64,000 nucleotides of DNA from NCBI RefSeq assembly GCF_008065375.1, contig NZ_VJYI01000001.1:310001-374000 (forward strand), given 5' to 3'. Below, piece after piece: positions 46,275 through 57,520 of this stretch. The position numbers were made by a program, and so were the translations under genes. Numbering within the stretch: position 1 is the stretch's first letter; each line of letters starts with the position of its first letter. This DNA is from Nonomuraea sp. SYSU D8015. Lineage in GTDB: Bacteria; Actinomycetota; Actinomycetes; Streptosporangiales; Streptosporangiaceae. The notes under the pieces were generated by a model, which saw nothing but the letters and a program-made list of their open reading frames with translations, did no database searches and was not told the origin of the DNA.

Positions 46275-47549
46275 GTGAGCTCTGGCAGGAAGACGTGGAC
46301 GGCGGCGTTACTGGCCACTGCTGTGCTGGTGACCACTGCGGCCTGCGGCGGCGAAGGCGCCGACGGCGAGATCACGTTGCGTTTCTTGTACTGGGGCACT
46401 GAGGCGCGACAGAAGATGACCGAAGAAGCGATCAAGAGATTCGAGGCCAAGAACCCGAACATCGACGTCGAGGCAGAGTTCTCCGGCTTCGGCAGCTACT
46501 ACGAGACGCTGGCCACGAAGGTCGCGGGCGGCCAGACGCCTGACGTCATCACGATCGAGATCCGCGGCCTGCGGGAGTACGCCGAGCGCGGCACGCTCGC
46601 CGACCTGTCCAGCAGGGTCAACACGGCCGACATCGACGGCAAGGTGCTGGCCACCGGCGCGATCGACGGCAAGCAGTTCGCCATCCCCACCGGCGTCAAC
46701 GCCTGGTCCCTGGTCATGGACCCGAAGGCGATCAAGGACGCGGGGCAGGAACTACCCGACGACACCGCATGGACCTGGGAGGAATACATCGACTTGGCCG
46801 CGAAGATCACCGCGGGGACCGGTGGCAAGGTCTACGGCACGCAGCAGTCTTTCAACCCGGCCTACCTGCAGATCTTCGCCGCTCAGCGGGGCGAGCGCTT
46901 CTACGACGGCAACAAGATCGGCGTCTCGCCCGATACGCTCAAGGCATGGTGGGCCATCCACCAGAAGCTGGCCAAGACCAAGGGTTCTCCTGACGTCCCC
47001 AAGAGCGTCGAGCTCGCCACCCAGAACGCGGACCGGTCGCTCTTCGCCACCGGCAACGGCGCGATGGGGATGTGGTGGAGCAACGAGCTCGGCGCGATCA
47101 GCAAGGCGGCGGGCGGCAAGGAAGTGGAGCTGCTGAGGATGCCGAAGGTGCAGGGAGCCGCCACCGGCGGCATGTTCCTGCAGCCCGCGATGTTCTACAC
47201 CGCCTCGGCGAAGTCCGCGCACCCGGCAGAGGCCGCCAAGTTCATCGACTTCATGATCAACGACCCGGAGGCGGGCCAGATCATCCTCAGCGACCGCGGC
47301 CTCCCTGCCAGCTCCAAGGTGCTCGCGGCGGTCCAGGACAAGCTCCCGGAGACCGACAGGAAGACGCTGGCCTTCCTCGAGGAGATCAAGGGCGAGCTCA
47401 CGGCCCCGCCCGCCGCCCCGCCGAAGCTCGCCAGCGCCATGGAGACGATCCTCGCACGGTATACGAACGAGGTCTTGTTCCGCCGGATGACCCCTGACGA
47501 CGCCGCACGCAAGTTCATCACGGAGGCCAACGCCTCCATCGCGGGCTAG
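46275..47549 (+). CDS. Extracellular sugar-binding lipoprotein of an ABC transporter
   Basis: This 424-residue family 1 solute-binding protein has the lipobox TAAC (Cys24). Conserved motifs are ITLRFLYWG, FEAKNPNIDVEAEF, YETLATKVAGGQTPDVI and GNGAMGMWW. It delivers a sugar or oligosaccharide to a membrane permease. No permease or ATPase gene is adjacent, so it is an orphan. The GTG start is preceded by GGGAGG. A small hairpin (AGGACC/GGTCCT, 46236-46252) lies just before. It converges with the next gene, sharing CTAG stops. Confidence 0.93.
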   Translation: MSSGRKTWTAALLATAVLVTTAACGGEGADGEITLRFLYWGTEARQKMTEEAIKRFEAKNPNIDVEAEFSGFGSYYETLATKVAGGQTPDVITIEIRGLREYAERGTLADLSSRVNTADIDGKVLATGAIDGKQFAIPTGVNAWSLVMDPKAIKDAGQELPDDTAWTWEEYIDLAAKITAGTGGKVYGTQQSFNPAYLQIFAAQRGERFYDGNKIGVSPDTLKAWWAIHQKLAKTKGSPDVPKSVELATQNADRSLFATGNGAMGMWWSNELGAISKAAGGKEVELLRMPKVQGAATGGMFLQPAMFYTASAKSAHPAEAAKFIDFMINDPEAGQIILSDRGLPASSKVLAAVQDKLPETDRKTLAFLEEIKGELTAPPAAPPKLASAMETILARYTNEVLFRRMTPDDAARKFITEANASIAG

Positions 47550-48478
47550 ACCTCGGGGACGCCGAGGTCGGCAGGGCGGAAGTGGGCGGGCAGCTTGGCC
47601 AGCTCGGGGTCGAGCTGCTCGATCAGCCGCTGCACCAGCGCGGCCCGCCGCACCCGTTCGCGGCCCAGCTCGCGCGGCACCGCGCCGAGGTGCGAGCCGG
47701 ACGGGTAGATGTTCGGCGCGTTACGCAGCCCCATCTTCAGGTAGACGGGCGCGGCGGCCCGGACGATCTCCACGGCCTCGTAGAACCGGACGAATCCACC
47801 CTGGTCATCGGGCACCTCCAGATACAGGTCGATCGGCAGCGGGGTCGCGGCCCGGATCTCGGCCAGGTGCGGCACGGTCAGGTCGGTGCCGACGTTGATC
47901 GTGGTGGCGCCCAGCCGCTCGAAGATCGCGGCGGTCGGGCCGTTCGTGAGGGGCAGCAGCACGGAGGTCTTCAGCACCAGGTTCGCCGGCAGCGTGCCGT
48001 CCTCCTTCAGCGCCCGCAGTACCTCCAGCGTGCCCAGATCGCCCACGAGCAGGCTGCGGATGCCCAGCGAGCAGGCCCGCAGGGCGTCCGCCACGCACGC
48101 CGCCACCATCGCGTTGCCGCGCGCGGCCGCCCCGACGGCCTGCGTGAGCTTGGCCTGCCCGCCGGTGTCCCAGGCGGCCCGCGGCCCGAGGAACAGATTC
48201 ACCTCGATGCCGCGCTCGGCCCCGATCCGCGCCATGTCGGAGATCTCCGCGTCCGTCAGCATCATCACGCCGCTGCCCTGCGACGTCCTGGCGATCGGCA
48301 CGCCCAGCCGGTCGGCCTCCGCGACCACGGCCTCCAGCACGGCCGGCCCCTCCACACTGGGGATCTCATACCGGTAGGGGGCGCCGTCCGCGAAGGCACG
48401 CCCGGACGGGGCGGCCTGCTGTGCCACCGGGTGCCCGAGGCGGGTCATCAGCGCGTGCAGGTCGGCGAGGCTGGTCAT
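47546..48478 (-). CDS. TIM-barrel protein of the peptidase U32-like group
   Basis: The product has 310 residues. The sequence has the feel of collagenase-like U32 proteins (VGDLGTLEVLRAL, TTINVGTDLTVPHLAEIRA, YEAVEIVRAAAPVYLKMGLRN), including repeated beta-alpha units. Cysteines that hold an iron-sulfur cluster in true U32 enzymes are not obvious. Some members act in tRNA or ubiquinone hydroxylation, others as proteases. The assignment is tentative. It is divergent from pgeF. Confidence 0.6.
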   Translation of the reverse strand: MTSLADLHALMTRLGHPVAQQAAPSGRAFADGAPYRYEIPSVEGPAVLEAVVAEADRLGVPIARTSQGSGVMMLTDAEISDMARIGAERGIEVNLFLGPRAAWDTGGQAKLTQAVGAAARGNAMVAACVADALRACSLGIRSLLVGDLGTLEVLRALKEDGTLPANLVLKTSVLLPLTNGPTAAIFERLGATTINVGTDLTVPHLAEIRAATPLPIDLYLEVPDDQGGFVRFYEAVEIVRAAAPVYLKMGLRNAPNIYPSGSHLGAVPRELGRERVRRAALVQRLIEQLDPELAKLPAHFRPADLGVPEV

Positions 48479-48527
48479 GGGGAATCCCTTTCCATCGGTG
48501 CGTCACTCAGCACTCTAGGATCTAGGC

Positions 48528-49235
48528 ATGCAGCTGGCTCCGGGGGTCCACGTCGCCGTCACCGACCGGCACGGAGGCGTCAGCGCCCCGCCCTTCGCCT
48601 CGCGCAACCTCGGCGGCATGGTCGGCGACGACCCCGCGGCCGTGCGGGCCAACCGCGAGGGCCTGGCGGCCGAGCTGGGCGTGCGGGCGGTCGTCTACAT
48701 GCGGCAGGTCCACAGCGCGGACGTCGCGTACGTGAGCGAGCCGTTCCGCGACGATCCGCCGCCGCTCGACGGCGTGTTCACCACCGAGCCGGGGCTGGCG
48801 CTGGCCTCGCTCGGGGCCGACTGCCCGGCGGTGCTGGTGGCCGACCCGGTGGCCCGCATGGTCGGCGCCGCCCACTCCGGCCGTCCCGGCACCGAGGCGG
48901 GCATCGCGACGGTCCTGGTGGAGGCCATGGCCGCCAAGGGCGCGGAGCCCGGCCGGATGGTCGCGCTCGTGGGCCCCGGCGCGTGCGGACGCTGCTACGA
49001 GGTGCCCGCCGAGCTGCGCGAGCGGGTCGCCTCCCGGGTGCCGGAGACCTGGTCGACGACGTCGTGGCAGACACCCGCGCTCGACCTGAGGGCCGGCATC
49101 GAGGCCCAGCTCAGGGCGGCGGGGCTGACGGACGTACGCCACGACGCGCGCTGCACGATCGAGTCGGAAGAGCTCTACTCCCACCGCCGCGAGCAGCCCG
49201 GAGGCCGCTTCGCGGGCCTCATCTGGCTGGTCTAG
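48528..49235 (+). CDS. pgeF: YfiH-family peptidoglycan editing factor / multicopper-type nucleoside phosphorylase
   Basis: This 235-residue member of the DUF152/YfiH/LACC1 family has the metal motif RQVHSAD, the Cys in GADCPAVLV and AAHSG, and the late VGPGACGRCYEV. These proteins process purine nucleosides or remove wrongly made muropeptide precursors. In many actinomycetes the gene is next to ftsZ, but not here. Its stop shares CTAG with the convergent membrane gene. Confidence 0.9.
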   Translation: MQLAPGVHVAVTDRHGGVSAPPFASRNLGGMVGDDPAAVRANREGLAAELGVRAVVYMRQVHSADVAYVSEPFRDDPPPLDGVFTTEPGLALASLGADCPAVLVADPVARMVGAAHSGRPGTEAGIATVLVEAMAAKGAEPGRMVALVGPGACGRCYEVPAELRERVASRVPETWSTTSWQTPALDLRAGIEAQLRAAGLTDVRHDARCTIESEELYSHRREQPGGRFAGLIWLV

Positions 49236-49573
49236 CCGTTCTTGCCCCGGTTGTTGAACAACACGTTGACGATGATGATCGCCACCCAGATCGGGATCAC
49301 GTAGCCCGCGCGGCCATCGCCCACCAGGACGAACAAGATGGTGGTGAGGGTGCCCAGACTGAGCGAGACGATCGCCAGGGCGAGCCGCTGCGCGTCGCTC
49401 GGCCCCTGGTGGGCAACCGACTTCGGGGCCGCCTGGGCCAGGCGCTCGTCCACCCGCCGGTCGACCTCCTTGCCCATCTTGTCGAGGAACGACTCCACGA
49501 TGGCGTCCTCGAACTCGGGCCCGAGATCGCGGCGGGCGGACACGGCTGCCTTTAACTCATCCCCAGTACTCAT
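49232..49573 (-). CDS. Small membrane protein with two helices
   Basis: The product has 113 residues. A helical, charged N-terminal half (FEDAIVESFLDKMGKEVDRR) is followed by two membrane helices (about 62-86 and 90-106). It resembles actinobacterial DUF1707-less small integral membrane proteins; no family is certain. It is probably translated from ATG 49573. Confidence 0.65.
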   Translation of the reverse strand: MSTGDELKAAVSARRDLGPEFEDAIVESFLDKMGKEVDRRVDERLAQAAPKSVAHQGPSDAQRLALAIVSLSLGTLTTILFVLVGDGRAGYVIPIWVAIIIVNVLFNNRGKNG

Positions 49574-49599
49574 ATGTCGAGATATAACGGGATATACGC

Positions 49600-50838
49600 C
49601 TATCGGGCAAGGATATCGTCAAGGTTGTAACTGACTGGACGCTCCAGCTGCTCGTACGTGCACGACTCCGGAGTGCGGTCCGGACGCCACCGGCGGAAGT
49701 GCGCGGTGTGCCGGAACCGGTCGCCCTCCATCTGGTCGTAGGCCACCTCCATCACCCGCTCGGGACGCAGCGGGATGAACGACAGGTCCTTCTTGGCGTT
49801 CCACCGCGACACCGCCCCCGGCACCCGCTGGCCGCCCGTCGCGGGCCCGGCCGCCGGCTGGCCGATGTTGGCCTGCGCCTGCTCGGCCCAGTGGCCCCAC
49901 GGGTGCTCGCTCAGCTCGGCGACCAGCGGCTTGAGCTCCTCCACCAGCTCGGCCCGGCGCGCCATCGGGAACGAGGCCGCCACCCCCACGTGGTGCAGCC
50001 TGCCGTCGTCGCCGTAGAGGCCCAGCAGCAGCGACCCCACGATCGGGCCCGACTTGTGCTCGCGGTAGCCGCACACCACGACGTCGGCCGTGCGCTCGTG
50101 CTTGACCTTGAACATGGTGCGCTTGTCCGGGACGTACGGCTGGTCGCCGGGCTTGACGATGATGCCGTCGAGCCCCGCGCCCTCGAACGTCTCGAACCAC
50201 TCGCGTGCCTGCTCGTCGCTGGTCGTGACCGGGGTCAGCCGGACCGACCCGGCCTTCTCCGGGAAGATGCCCTCCAGCCGGGCGCGGCGCTCCGAGAACG
50301 GCTCATCCATCAGCGACTCGTCGCCCAGCGCCAGCAGGTCGAACGCGATGAACTGGGCCGGCGTCTGCTCCGACAGGAGCTTCACCCGCGACTTGGCCGG
50401 GTGGATGCGCTGCTGCAGCGCGTCGAAGTCGAGCTGGGACCCCCTGGGCAGCACGATCTCGCCGTCCACCACGCACTTGTCGGGCAGCTCGGCCCGCACC
50501 GCCTCGACCAGCTCGGGGAAGTAGCGCGTGAACGGCCGCTCGTTGCGGCTGCCCAGATAGACCTCGTCACCGTCGCGGAACACGATGCACCGGAAGCCGT
50601 CCCACTTCGGCTCGTAGAACAGCGTGCCGTCCTGCTTCGGCATGGCCTTGACCGGTTTGGCCAGCATGGGCGGCACCGGCGGCCGCACCGGCAGATTGGG
50701 CACCGGCTCCGGCTCTTCGGCGGTGGCCACGGCCTGGGACGGGGCGGTCGCGTCGGCAGCACCGGCCGGCTCGACGGAACCGGTCGCGGTGGGCTCCGTC
50801 GGCTCGGTGAGTCCCGTGGGCTCTGTCGGCTCGCTCAT
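49600..50838 (-). CDS. ligC: ATP-dependent DNA ligase (LigC type)
   Basis: The product has 412 residues. The N-terminal 50 residues are low-complexity (EPTEPT-rich). The nucleotidyltransferase domain has the AMP-accepting Lys78 in FYEPKWDGFRC, DGEIV and IVKPGDQPYVP, then the OB-fold domain (KVKHERTADVVVCGY). It seals nicks using ATP, and LigC acts in backup repair or NHEJ in actinobacteria. The ATG overlaps the upstream reductase stop as ATGA. The stand-alone polymerase domain gene lies at 30.8 kb. Confidence 0.92.
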   Translation of the reverse strand: MSEPTEPTGLTEPTEPTATGSVEPAGAADATAPSQAVATAEEPEPVPNLPVRPPVPPMLAKPVKAMPKQDGTLFYEPKWDGFRCIVFRDGDEVYLGSRNERPFTRYFPELVEAVRAELPDKCVVDGEIVLPRGSQLDFDALQQRIHPAKSRVKLLSEQTPAQFIAFDLLALGDESLMDEPFSERRARLEGIFPEKAGSVRLTPVTTSDEQAREWFETFEGAGLDGIIVKPGDQPYVPDKRTMFKVKHERTADVVVCGYREHKSGPIVGSLLLGLYGDDGRLHHVGVAASFPMARRAELVEELKPLVAELSEHPWGHWAEQAQANIGQPAAGPATGGQRVPGAVSRWNAKKDLSFIPLRPERVMEVAYDQMEGDRFRHTAHFRRWRPDRTPESCTYEQLERPVSYNLDDILAR

Positions 50839-51563
50839 GGGCTGCGCTCCCTCGTATACCTGCAGAAGAGGACCCCCTCCTCTTCCAGCACCTGGCTGAG
50901 ATCCAGTCTGACCTGCGCGGGCTCGCCGTTCTGGATGCGCGCCGCGCCGCCCCCGACCAGCTGCGGGCTGATCGACAGGCACAACTCGTCCACCAGGCCG
51001 CAGGCCGAGAGCTGGGCGTTGACCCGGGGGCCGCCCTCGCACAGGATCCTCGTCAGCCCGCGCTCGTGCAACTGGGCCACGGCCAGGGGCATGTCGACGG
51101 TCTCCCCGCCGGCCACGATGACGTCGGCGTGCCTGGCCAGCTCCTTGCGCCGCTCGTGGGGCGCGGCCTCGCAGGTGATCACGATCGTCCGGCTGATCGC
51201 GTCGGAGCCGAACAGCTCGTGGTCGACATCGAAGCCCCCCAGGCTGCGGGTGATGACCGCGATCGGAGGCACCTCCGGGCGGCCCGCGCGGATCTCGCTC
51301 CACGCCTCGCGCGGCTTGATCGGGCCGTATCCCTCCTTGCGCACGGTCGAGGCGCCCGCCACCACGACGTCGGCCAGACCGCGCAGGACCTGGAAGATCC
51401 GCTTGTCGCCACTGCTCGACAGCCCGCCGGAGCGGCCCTTCAACCAGGCGGCGCCGTCGGCGCTGGCGACCATGTTGAGCCGCAGCCAGGGCCGGTCGTC
51501 CGGGTAGGCGTACGCCTGGGCGATGTCTGGGTTGTCCTGTATGTCGGGATAGATGCGCCGCAC
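50835..51563 (-). CDS. RibD-C/dihydrofolate reductase-family pyrimidine reductase
   Basis: The product has 242 residues. It carries NMVASADGAAWLKGRSGGLS, RGLADVVVAGASTVRKEGYG and CEGGPRVNAQL, typical of riboflavin-type reductases that use NADPH. The protein lacks a deaminase domain. GTG 51563 was chosen over GTG 51581. It is translationally coupled to the DNA ligase gene, an unusual pairing. Confidence 0.82.
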   Translation of the reverse strand: MRRIYPDIQDNPDIAQAYAYPDDRPWLRLNMVASADGAAWLKGRSGGLSSSGDKRIFQVLRGLADVVVAGASTVRKEGYGPIKPREAWSEIRAGRPEVPPIAVITRSLGGFDVDHELFGSDAISRTIVITCEAAPHERRKELARHADVIVAGGETVDMPLAVAQLHERGLTRILCEGGPRVNAQLSACGLVDELCLSISPQLVGGGAARIQNGEPAQVRLDLSQVLEEEGVLFCRYTRERSP

Positions 51564-51601
51564 CCCTCTACCTTGGCACACCTCACCGACAACCCCCCAA
51601 C

Positions 51602-51858
51602 GCCCACCACCCCACCCTCGACCACCGCCGCTTCGGCCCTCGGCGGCCATGTGGGGGCGTCAGGAGGCGTAGGGGAGCCGATCGTGCGGAATGGTGCGGG
51701 CCTGTGGTGCGCGGTCTCCCGTACTGACCACCCTCCAATGCCCACTCCACTCCTCGATCACCGCCGCTTCAGGCCCTCGGCGGCCATAAGGGGACGTCAG
51801 GAGGCGTAGGGGAGCCGATCGTGCGGAATGGTGCGGGCCTGTGGTGCGCGGTCTCCCG
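51602..51858. repeat. Tandem duplication of about 120 bp
   Basis: Two copies are offset by 137 bases. A 64-base block (51658-51721 and 51795-51858) is identical, and the preceding 56 bases (from 51602 and 51740) are similar with substitutions and small gaps. The second copy ends exactly at the TetR stop codon. The repeat encodes no recognised protein. The exact half points to a recent duplication or gene conversion. Confidence 0.85.
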
Positions 51859-52536
51859 CTATCGCGTCGGAGGGAGGGCGTAGACGTGCTGCAGGCCGAG
51901 TGGGGGCGCCGACGGCAGAGGCTCGGCGGTTTCGGCGCGGAAGGACTGGAGGAGGTAGGCGACCAGCCTGCGGGAGGCCGCCGCGGCGGAGTCGCCGGTG
52001 TCGGCGGTGACGCCGTGGTTGGCCTTGAGCAGCAGCGTGAGGTCGGCCAGGTCGAAGTCGGCGCGCAGGCTCCCGGCCGCCTTGGCGCGCCGCACGATCT
52101 CGGCCAAGCCCTGCTCGGCACGCGCGCGAACCCCCTCGTAATCGATCGCGCCGGGGAACGCCGTCAGGAACGCCTCCGTGAACCCCCGGTCGGCGACCTG
52201 CATCGCGCACACCTTCTCCACCACCGTGCGGAACGCCCGCCATGGGTCCGGATCGGCCAGCGCCTCGTCCACGACCGCCCCGCACGCCGCGAACTGATCG
52301 GCGAACACCTCCATGACCAGCGACTCCCGTGAGGGAAAGCGCCGGTAGAGGGTGGCCACGCCGACCCCGGCCCGGCGCGCGATGGCCACCATCGGCACGT
52401 CGAGCCCTCGCGCCGCGAAAGCCTCCCGCGCGGCTTGGAGGATGCGCTCCCGGTTGTGCAGCGCGTCCGCACGCAGCGTGCCCGTGCGCGGCTCGCCCTC
52501 TGCGGAAGGGGCTATCCGAGAAGGGTGAGCAGGCAT
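51859..52536 (-). CDS. TetR-family transcriptional regulator
   Basis: The product has 225 residues. The helix-turn-helix is LQAAREAFAARGLDVPMVAIARRAGVGVATLYRRFPSRE, split here as ALHNRERILQAA and AGVGVATLYRRFP. The C-terminal domain resembles SbtR-type TetR regulators (PWRAFRTVVEKVCAMQ). ATG 52536 was preferred to ATG 52563, which has GGAAGG almost touching it. It is divergent from a quinone reductase, its likely target. TTAGCG repeats in the gap could be binding elements. Confidence 0.85.
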   Translation of the reverse strand: MPAHPSRIAPSAEGEPRTGTLRADALHNRERILQAAREAFAARGLDVPMVAIARRAGVGVATLYRRFPSRESLVMEVFADQFAACGAVVDEALADPDPWRAFRTVVEKVCAMQVADRGFTEAFLTAFPGAIDYEGVRARAEQGLAEIVRRAKAAGSLRADFDLADLTLLLKANHGVTADTGDSAAAASRRLVAYLLQSFRAETAEPLPSAPPLGLQHVYALPPTR

Positions 52537-52615
52537 GTTTCTCACATTAGCGTAAGTGGACATTCCCTTCCGGTTAGCGCATTAGTGTCGCAGCCGAACG
52601 ACGAAGACGAAGGGG

Positions 52616-53590
52616 ATGAAAGAGACAGTGAGTGACATGCGGGCGGCCCTGTACGACCGTTACGGGCCTCCAGAGGTCCTGTACGAGGGCACGGTGCCCA
52701 AGCCCGTCCCGGGACCCGGTGAGGTGCTGGTGCGCGTCCATGCCGTCAGCGTGAACGGCGGCGAGCTCCACGGCAGGGCAGGCAAGGTGCGGCTGGTGAC
52801 GGACCTGGTGGAGCGGGGCTTTCCGAAGCGCACAGGCCTCGACTTCGCCGGCGAGGTCGTCGCCGTGGGCCGGGACGTGCGAGGACCGGCGGTGGGCGAC
52901 CGGGTGTGGGGTCTCACGGGGTACAGGTTCGGCAGCGCCGCCGAGTACGTGGCCGTCCGCCCCCGGCGGATCGCCCTCGCGCCCGCCGGCCTGGATCTGG
53001 TCGAGGCCGCGGCTCTGCCCGTGGGCACCACGGCGATCACCGCGCTCCGCGACAAGGCGCGGCTCCAGGCCGGCGAGCGACTGCTCGTCCGCGGCGGCAG
53101 CGGCGGGGTGGGCCACGTCGCCGTCCAGCTCGGCCGGGCCTTCGGCGCCCACGTCACCGCCCTGGCCGGGGCGGGGAACCAGGACTTCGTCCGCGACCTG
53201 GGCGCCGACGAGGTCTTCGACTACAGGACCACCGCCCCGGCGGACCTCGGCCGGTTCGATGTGGTCCTCGACACCGTGGGCACCGCGTCCGGCGCCTACC
53301 GCCGGCTCCTGCGGCCGGGCGGCCGCATGGTGGCGATCGCCTTCGACCCGGACCGTGCTGCCGCGTCCCTGTCGTACATCGCCGCCTCCGCCGTCTTCGG
53401 CTCGGGGCGCGTGCGGTTCTTCAGCGGCAACCCCACCCACCGGCTCTTCGCCGACCTGACCCGGTACGTGGACAGCGGCGCGATCCGGCCGGTCGTGGAC
53501 ACGGTGTTCCCCTTGGCGGACATCGCCAAGGCGCACCGGGCGCTGGAGGCCGGCGGCGTCCGCGGCAAGTACGTCATCCGGATGTTCTAG
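52616..53590 (+). CDS. Zinc-independent quinone oxidoreductase / MDR-family NADPH reductase
   Basis: The product has 324 residues. The cofactor motif LLVRGGSGGVGHVAVQLGR and the family pattern GLDFAGEVVAVG are seen, and the zinc ligands of alcohol dehydrogenases are absent. It reduces quinones or enones using NADPH. Start candidates are ATG 52616, GTG 52628 and ATG 52637. Regulation by the divergent TetR gene is likely. Confidence 0.88.
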   Translation: MKETVSDMRAALYDRYGPPEVLYEGTVPKPVPGPGEVLVRVHAVSVNGGELHGRAGKVRLVTDLVERGFPKRTGLDFAGEVVAVGRDVRGPAVGDRVWGLTGYRFGSAAEYVAVRPRRIALAPAGLDLVEAAALPVGTTAITALRDKARLQAGERLLVRGGSGGVGHVAVQLGRAFGAHVTALAGAGNQDFVRDLGADEVFDYRTTAPADLGRFDVVLDTVGTASGAYRRLLRPGGRMVAIAFDPDRAAASLSYIAASAVFGSGRVRFFSGNPTHRLFADLTRYVDSGAIRPVVDTVFPLADIAKAHRALEAGGVRGKYVIRMF

Positions 53591-53679
53591 GCCGGATAGA
53601 GCTTTTGTGTATCCCAGGACATACCGGCGACCGTCCGCTTAACGTGACAACAGGGGATGGGACTGACAGGGGAGGGCCC

Positions 53680-54075
53680 GTGGGTCTGGTCACCGCCGGG
53701 ACGTGGACGATCGCCGCACTCGCCGGGCTGTACCTGCTCTACCTCTGGCTGTCCGGCGGCGGCATGCGCCGGGCCAAGGTCACCCGCTTCCCCGCGACCC
53801 TGGTCTTCTCCCATCCGATGCTCGCGGTGTCGGCGCTGGTGTGCTGGGTGGCCTGGCTGGTCACGGGGAGCCGGGCGCTGGCCTGGGTGGCGTTCGGAGG
53901 GCTGGCGGCGGCCTCGCTGCTGGGGTTCGTGATGTTCACGCGATGGCTCGGGGCGGGACGGCACGAGAAGGGCGCAGGCGGATTCCCGGCGCTGGCCGTG
54001 ACGTTGCACGGCCTGGCCGGGGTGACGACGTTCGCGCTGGTGTTCCTGTCGGCCAGCGCGGCGCGCGTCTTCTGA
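53680..54075 (+). CDS. Four-helix integral membrane protein
   Basis: This 131-residue protein of unknown family has four predicted membrane segments (about 6-25, 45-63, 68-86, 107-128) with Arg-rich cytoplasmic loops. The GTG has GGGGAGG just before it. Codon usage supports a real gene. It converges on glgX. Confidence 0.7.
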   Translation: MGLVTAGTWTIAALAGLYLLYLWLSGGGMRRAKVTRFPATLVFSHPMLAVSALVCWVAWLVTGSRALAWVAFGGLAAASLLGFVMFTRWLGAGRHEKGAGGFPALAVTLHGLAGVTTFALVFLSASAARVF

Positions 54076-54103
54076 GCATCCTCACGTCCTGAGCATCCTC
54101 ACG
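54072..54103. repeat. 15-bp direct repeat at the convergent gene ends
   Basis: CTGAGCATCCTCACG occurs at 54072-54086 and 54089-54103. The first copy includes the TGA of the membrane protein. It is a simple tandem duplication. Confidence 0.6.
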
Positions 54104-54110
54104 GCACGGC

Positions 54111-56234
<2,124 letters not shown>

Positions 56235-56373
56235 GTGGCCCAATTGTCGCACGGCTGAACAGCTCTTGGTCTCTCAATGGCCCGATACCCGCACGACCTC
56301 CCCGTTCGGCGTGCTCCCTCGCGGGGGCTGGAGGGGGAGGTCGTGGACGGCGCCGAGGCCCGTGGAGGGAGTG

Positions 56374-56799
56374 TCAGAGGAGCTCGGCGTTGAGCGTGAT
56401 GGTGGTGCCCGCGAGGGCCTTGCTGACCGGGCAGTTGGCCTTGGCGGTCTCGGCCGCCTCCTGGAACTGCTCGGCCGAGATGCCCGGCACGTGCCCCTTC
56501 ACAGTGATCACGATGCCCGTGATGCCCTCACCTGGCTGGAACGTCACGTCGGCGCTGGTCTGCAGCGACTCCGGCGGCGTGCCGGCACCCGCCAGGCCAT
56601 GCGAGAGCGCCATCGAGAAGCAGGACGAGTGGGCGGCCGCGATGAGCTCCTCCGGGGAGGTCTTGCCGTTCGCCGCCTCGGCCCGAGAGGGCCAGGAGAC
56701 CTCGAACGTGCCGACGCCCGAGCTGTCGAGCGAAACGGTGCCCGACCCGTCGAGCAGGGCGCCCTTCCACTGAGTGGTGGCAGTGCGGGTGGTGGCCAT
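56374..56799 (-). CDS. osmC: OsmC-family peroxiredoxin
   Basis: This 141-residue OsmC-type hydroperoxide reductase has both redox cysteines present: HSSCFSMALS and KANCPVSKAL. It detoxifies organic peroxides. The ATG was chosen at MATTRTATTQWKG, about nine bases after GGAGGGAG. It is divergent from the sigma factor gene, whose promoter overlaps. Confidence 0.9.
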   Translation of the reverse strand: MATTRTATTQWKGALLDGSGTVSLDSSGVGTFEVSWPSRAEAANGKTSPEELIAAAHSSCFSMALSHGLAGAGTPPESLQTSADVTFQPGEGITGIVITVKGHVPGISAEQFQEAAETAKANCPVSKALAGTTITLNAELL

Positions 56800-56962
56800 G
56801 ACTATGTGCTCCCTCCGTGTTGGACTTCCGACCCTATCGCCGCCGATCGGGCGTGGACAAAGTGCGGCCCGCGTGTCATCCGGCTCTACTTTTCCGGCGA
56901 ATAATGACATGCTCGGGTCGCGGCGCATGTGCCGCCTTGGTCCGGATGAAACGGGGAGTGTG

Positions 56963-57520
56963 GTGCCAGTGGAGGCACCGTACGACGACCGCCTGTTACA
57001 TCAGCGGGTGGTCGGCGGCGATGAGTCCGCGCTGGGGGAGGTTTACGATCGGTTCTCCTCACTGATCTTCGGCCTGTCCCTGCGGGTCACCAGGGACCGG
57101 GTGATCGCCGAGGACATCACTCAGGAGGTGTTCCTGGTCTTCTGGGAGCGGCCGCTGGCCTACGACCCGGATCGCGGCACGTTGCGGGCCTGGCTCGCGA
57201 CGATCGCGCACCGCCGGGCGGTCGACCACGTGCGTGCCGAGGAGAGGCGGCGTGTGTCGGCGCTGGGGCCCCGGTTGTTCGAGCGCGAGCCCGCCAGGCT
57301 GGAGGACACCGTGCTCGCCGCCGACGAGGCCGCCCGGGTGCGGCAGGCGCTGACGGAATTGCCCGACAGCCTCAGACAGGCGGTCGAGTTGGCCTACTTC
57401 GGGGGCAGAACATATCGGCAGGTCGGCGAGGAACTGGGCGTGCCCGAGGGCACGGCCAAATCGCGCATCCGGCTGGCCCTGAAGCGGCTGGCCGACGCGC
57501 TGGCAGAGGAAGAGGTGTGA
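56963..57520 (+). CDS. Sigma-70 family (ECF/SigK-like) RNA polymerase sigma factor
   Basis: The product has 185 residues. Region 2 is visible as ESALGEVYDRFSSLIFGL and AEDITQEVFLVFWERP; region 4 is ELPDSLRQAVELAYFGG, RTYRQVGEELGVPEG and TAKSRIRLALKRL. GTG codons at 56960, 56963 and 56969 compete; 56963 was taken for spacing to GGGGAG. It is coupled to a downstream MDMPI-fold protein in place of the usual zinc anti-sigma gene. Confidence 0.9.
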   Translation: MPVEAPYDDRLLHQRVVGGDESALGEVYDRFSSLIFGLSLRVTRDRVIAEDITQEVFLVFWERPLAYDPDRGTLRAWLATIAHRRAVDHVRAEERRRVSALGPRLFEREPARLEDTVLAADEAARVRQALTELPDSLRQAVELAYFGGRTYRQVGEELGVPEGTAKSRIRLALKRLADALAEEEV

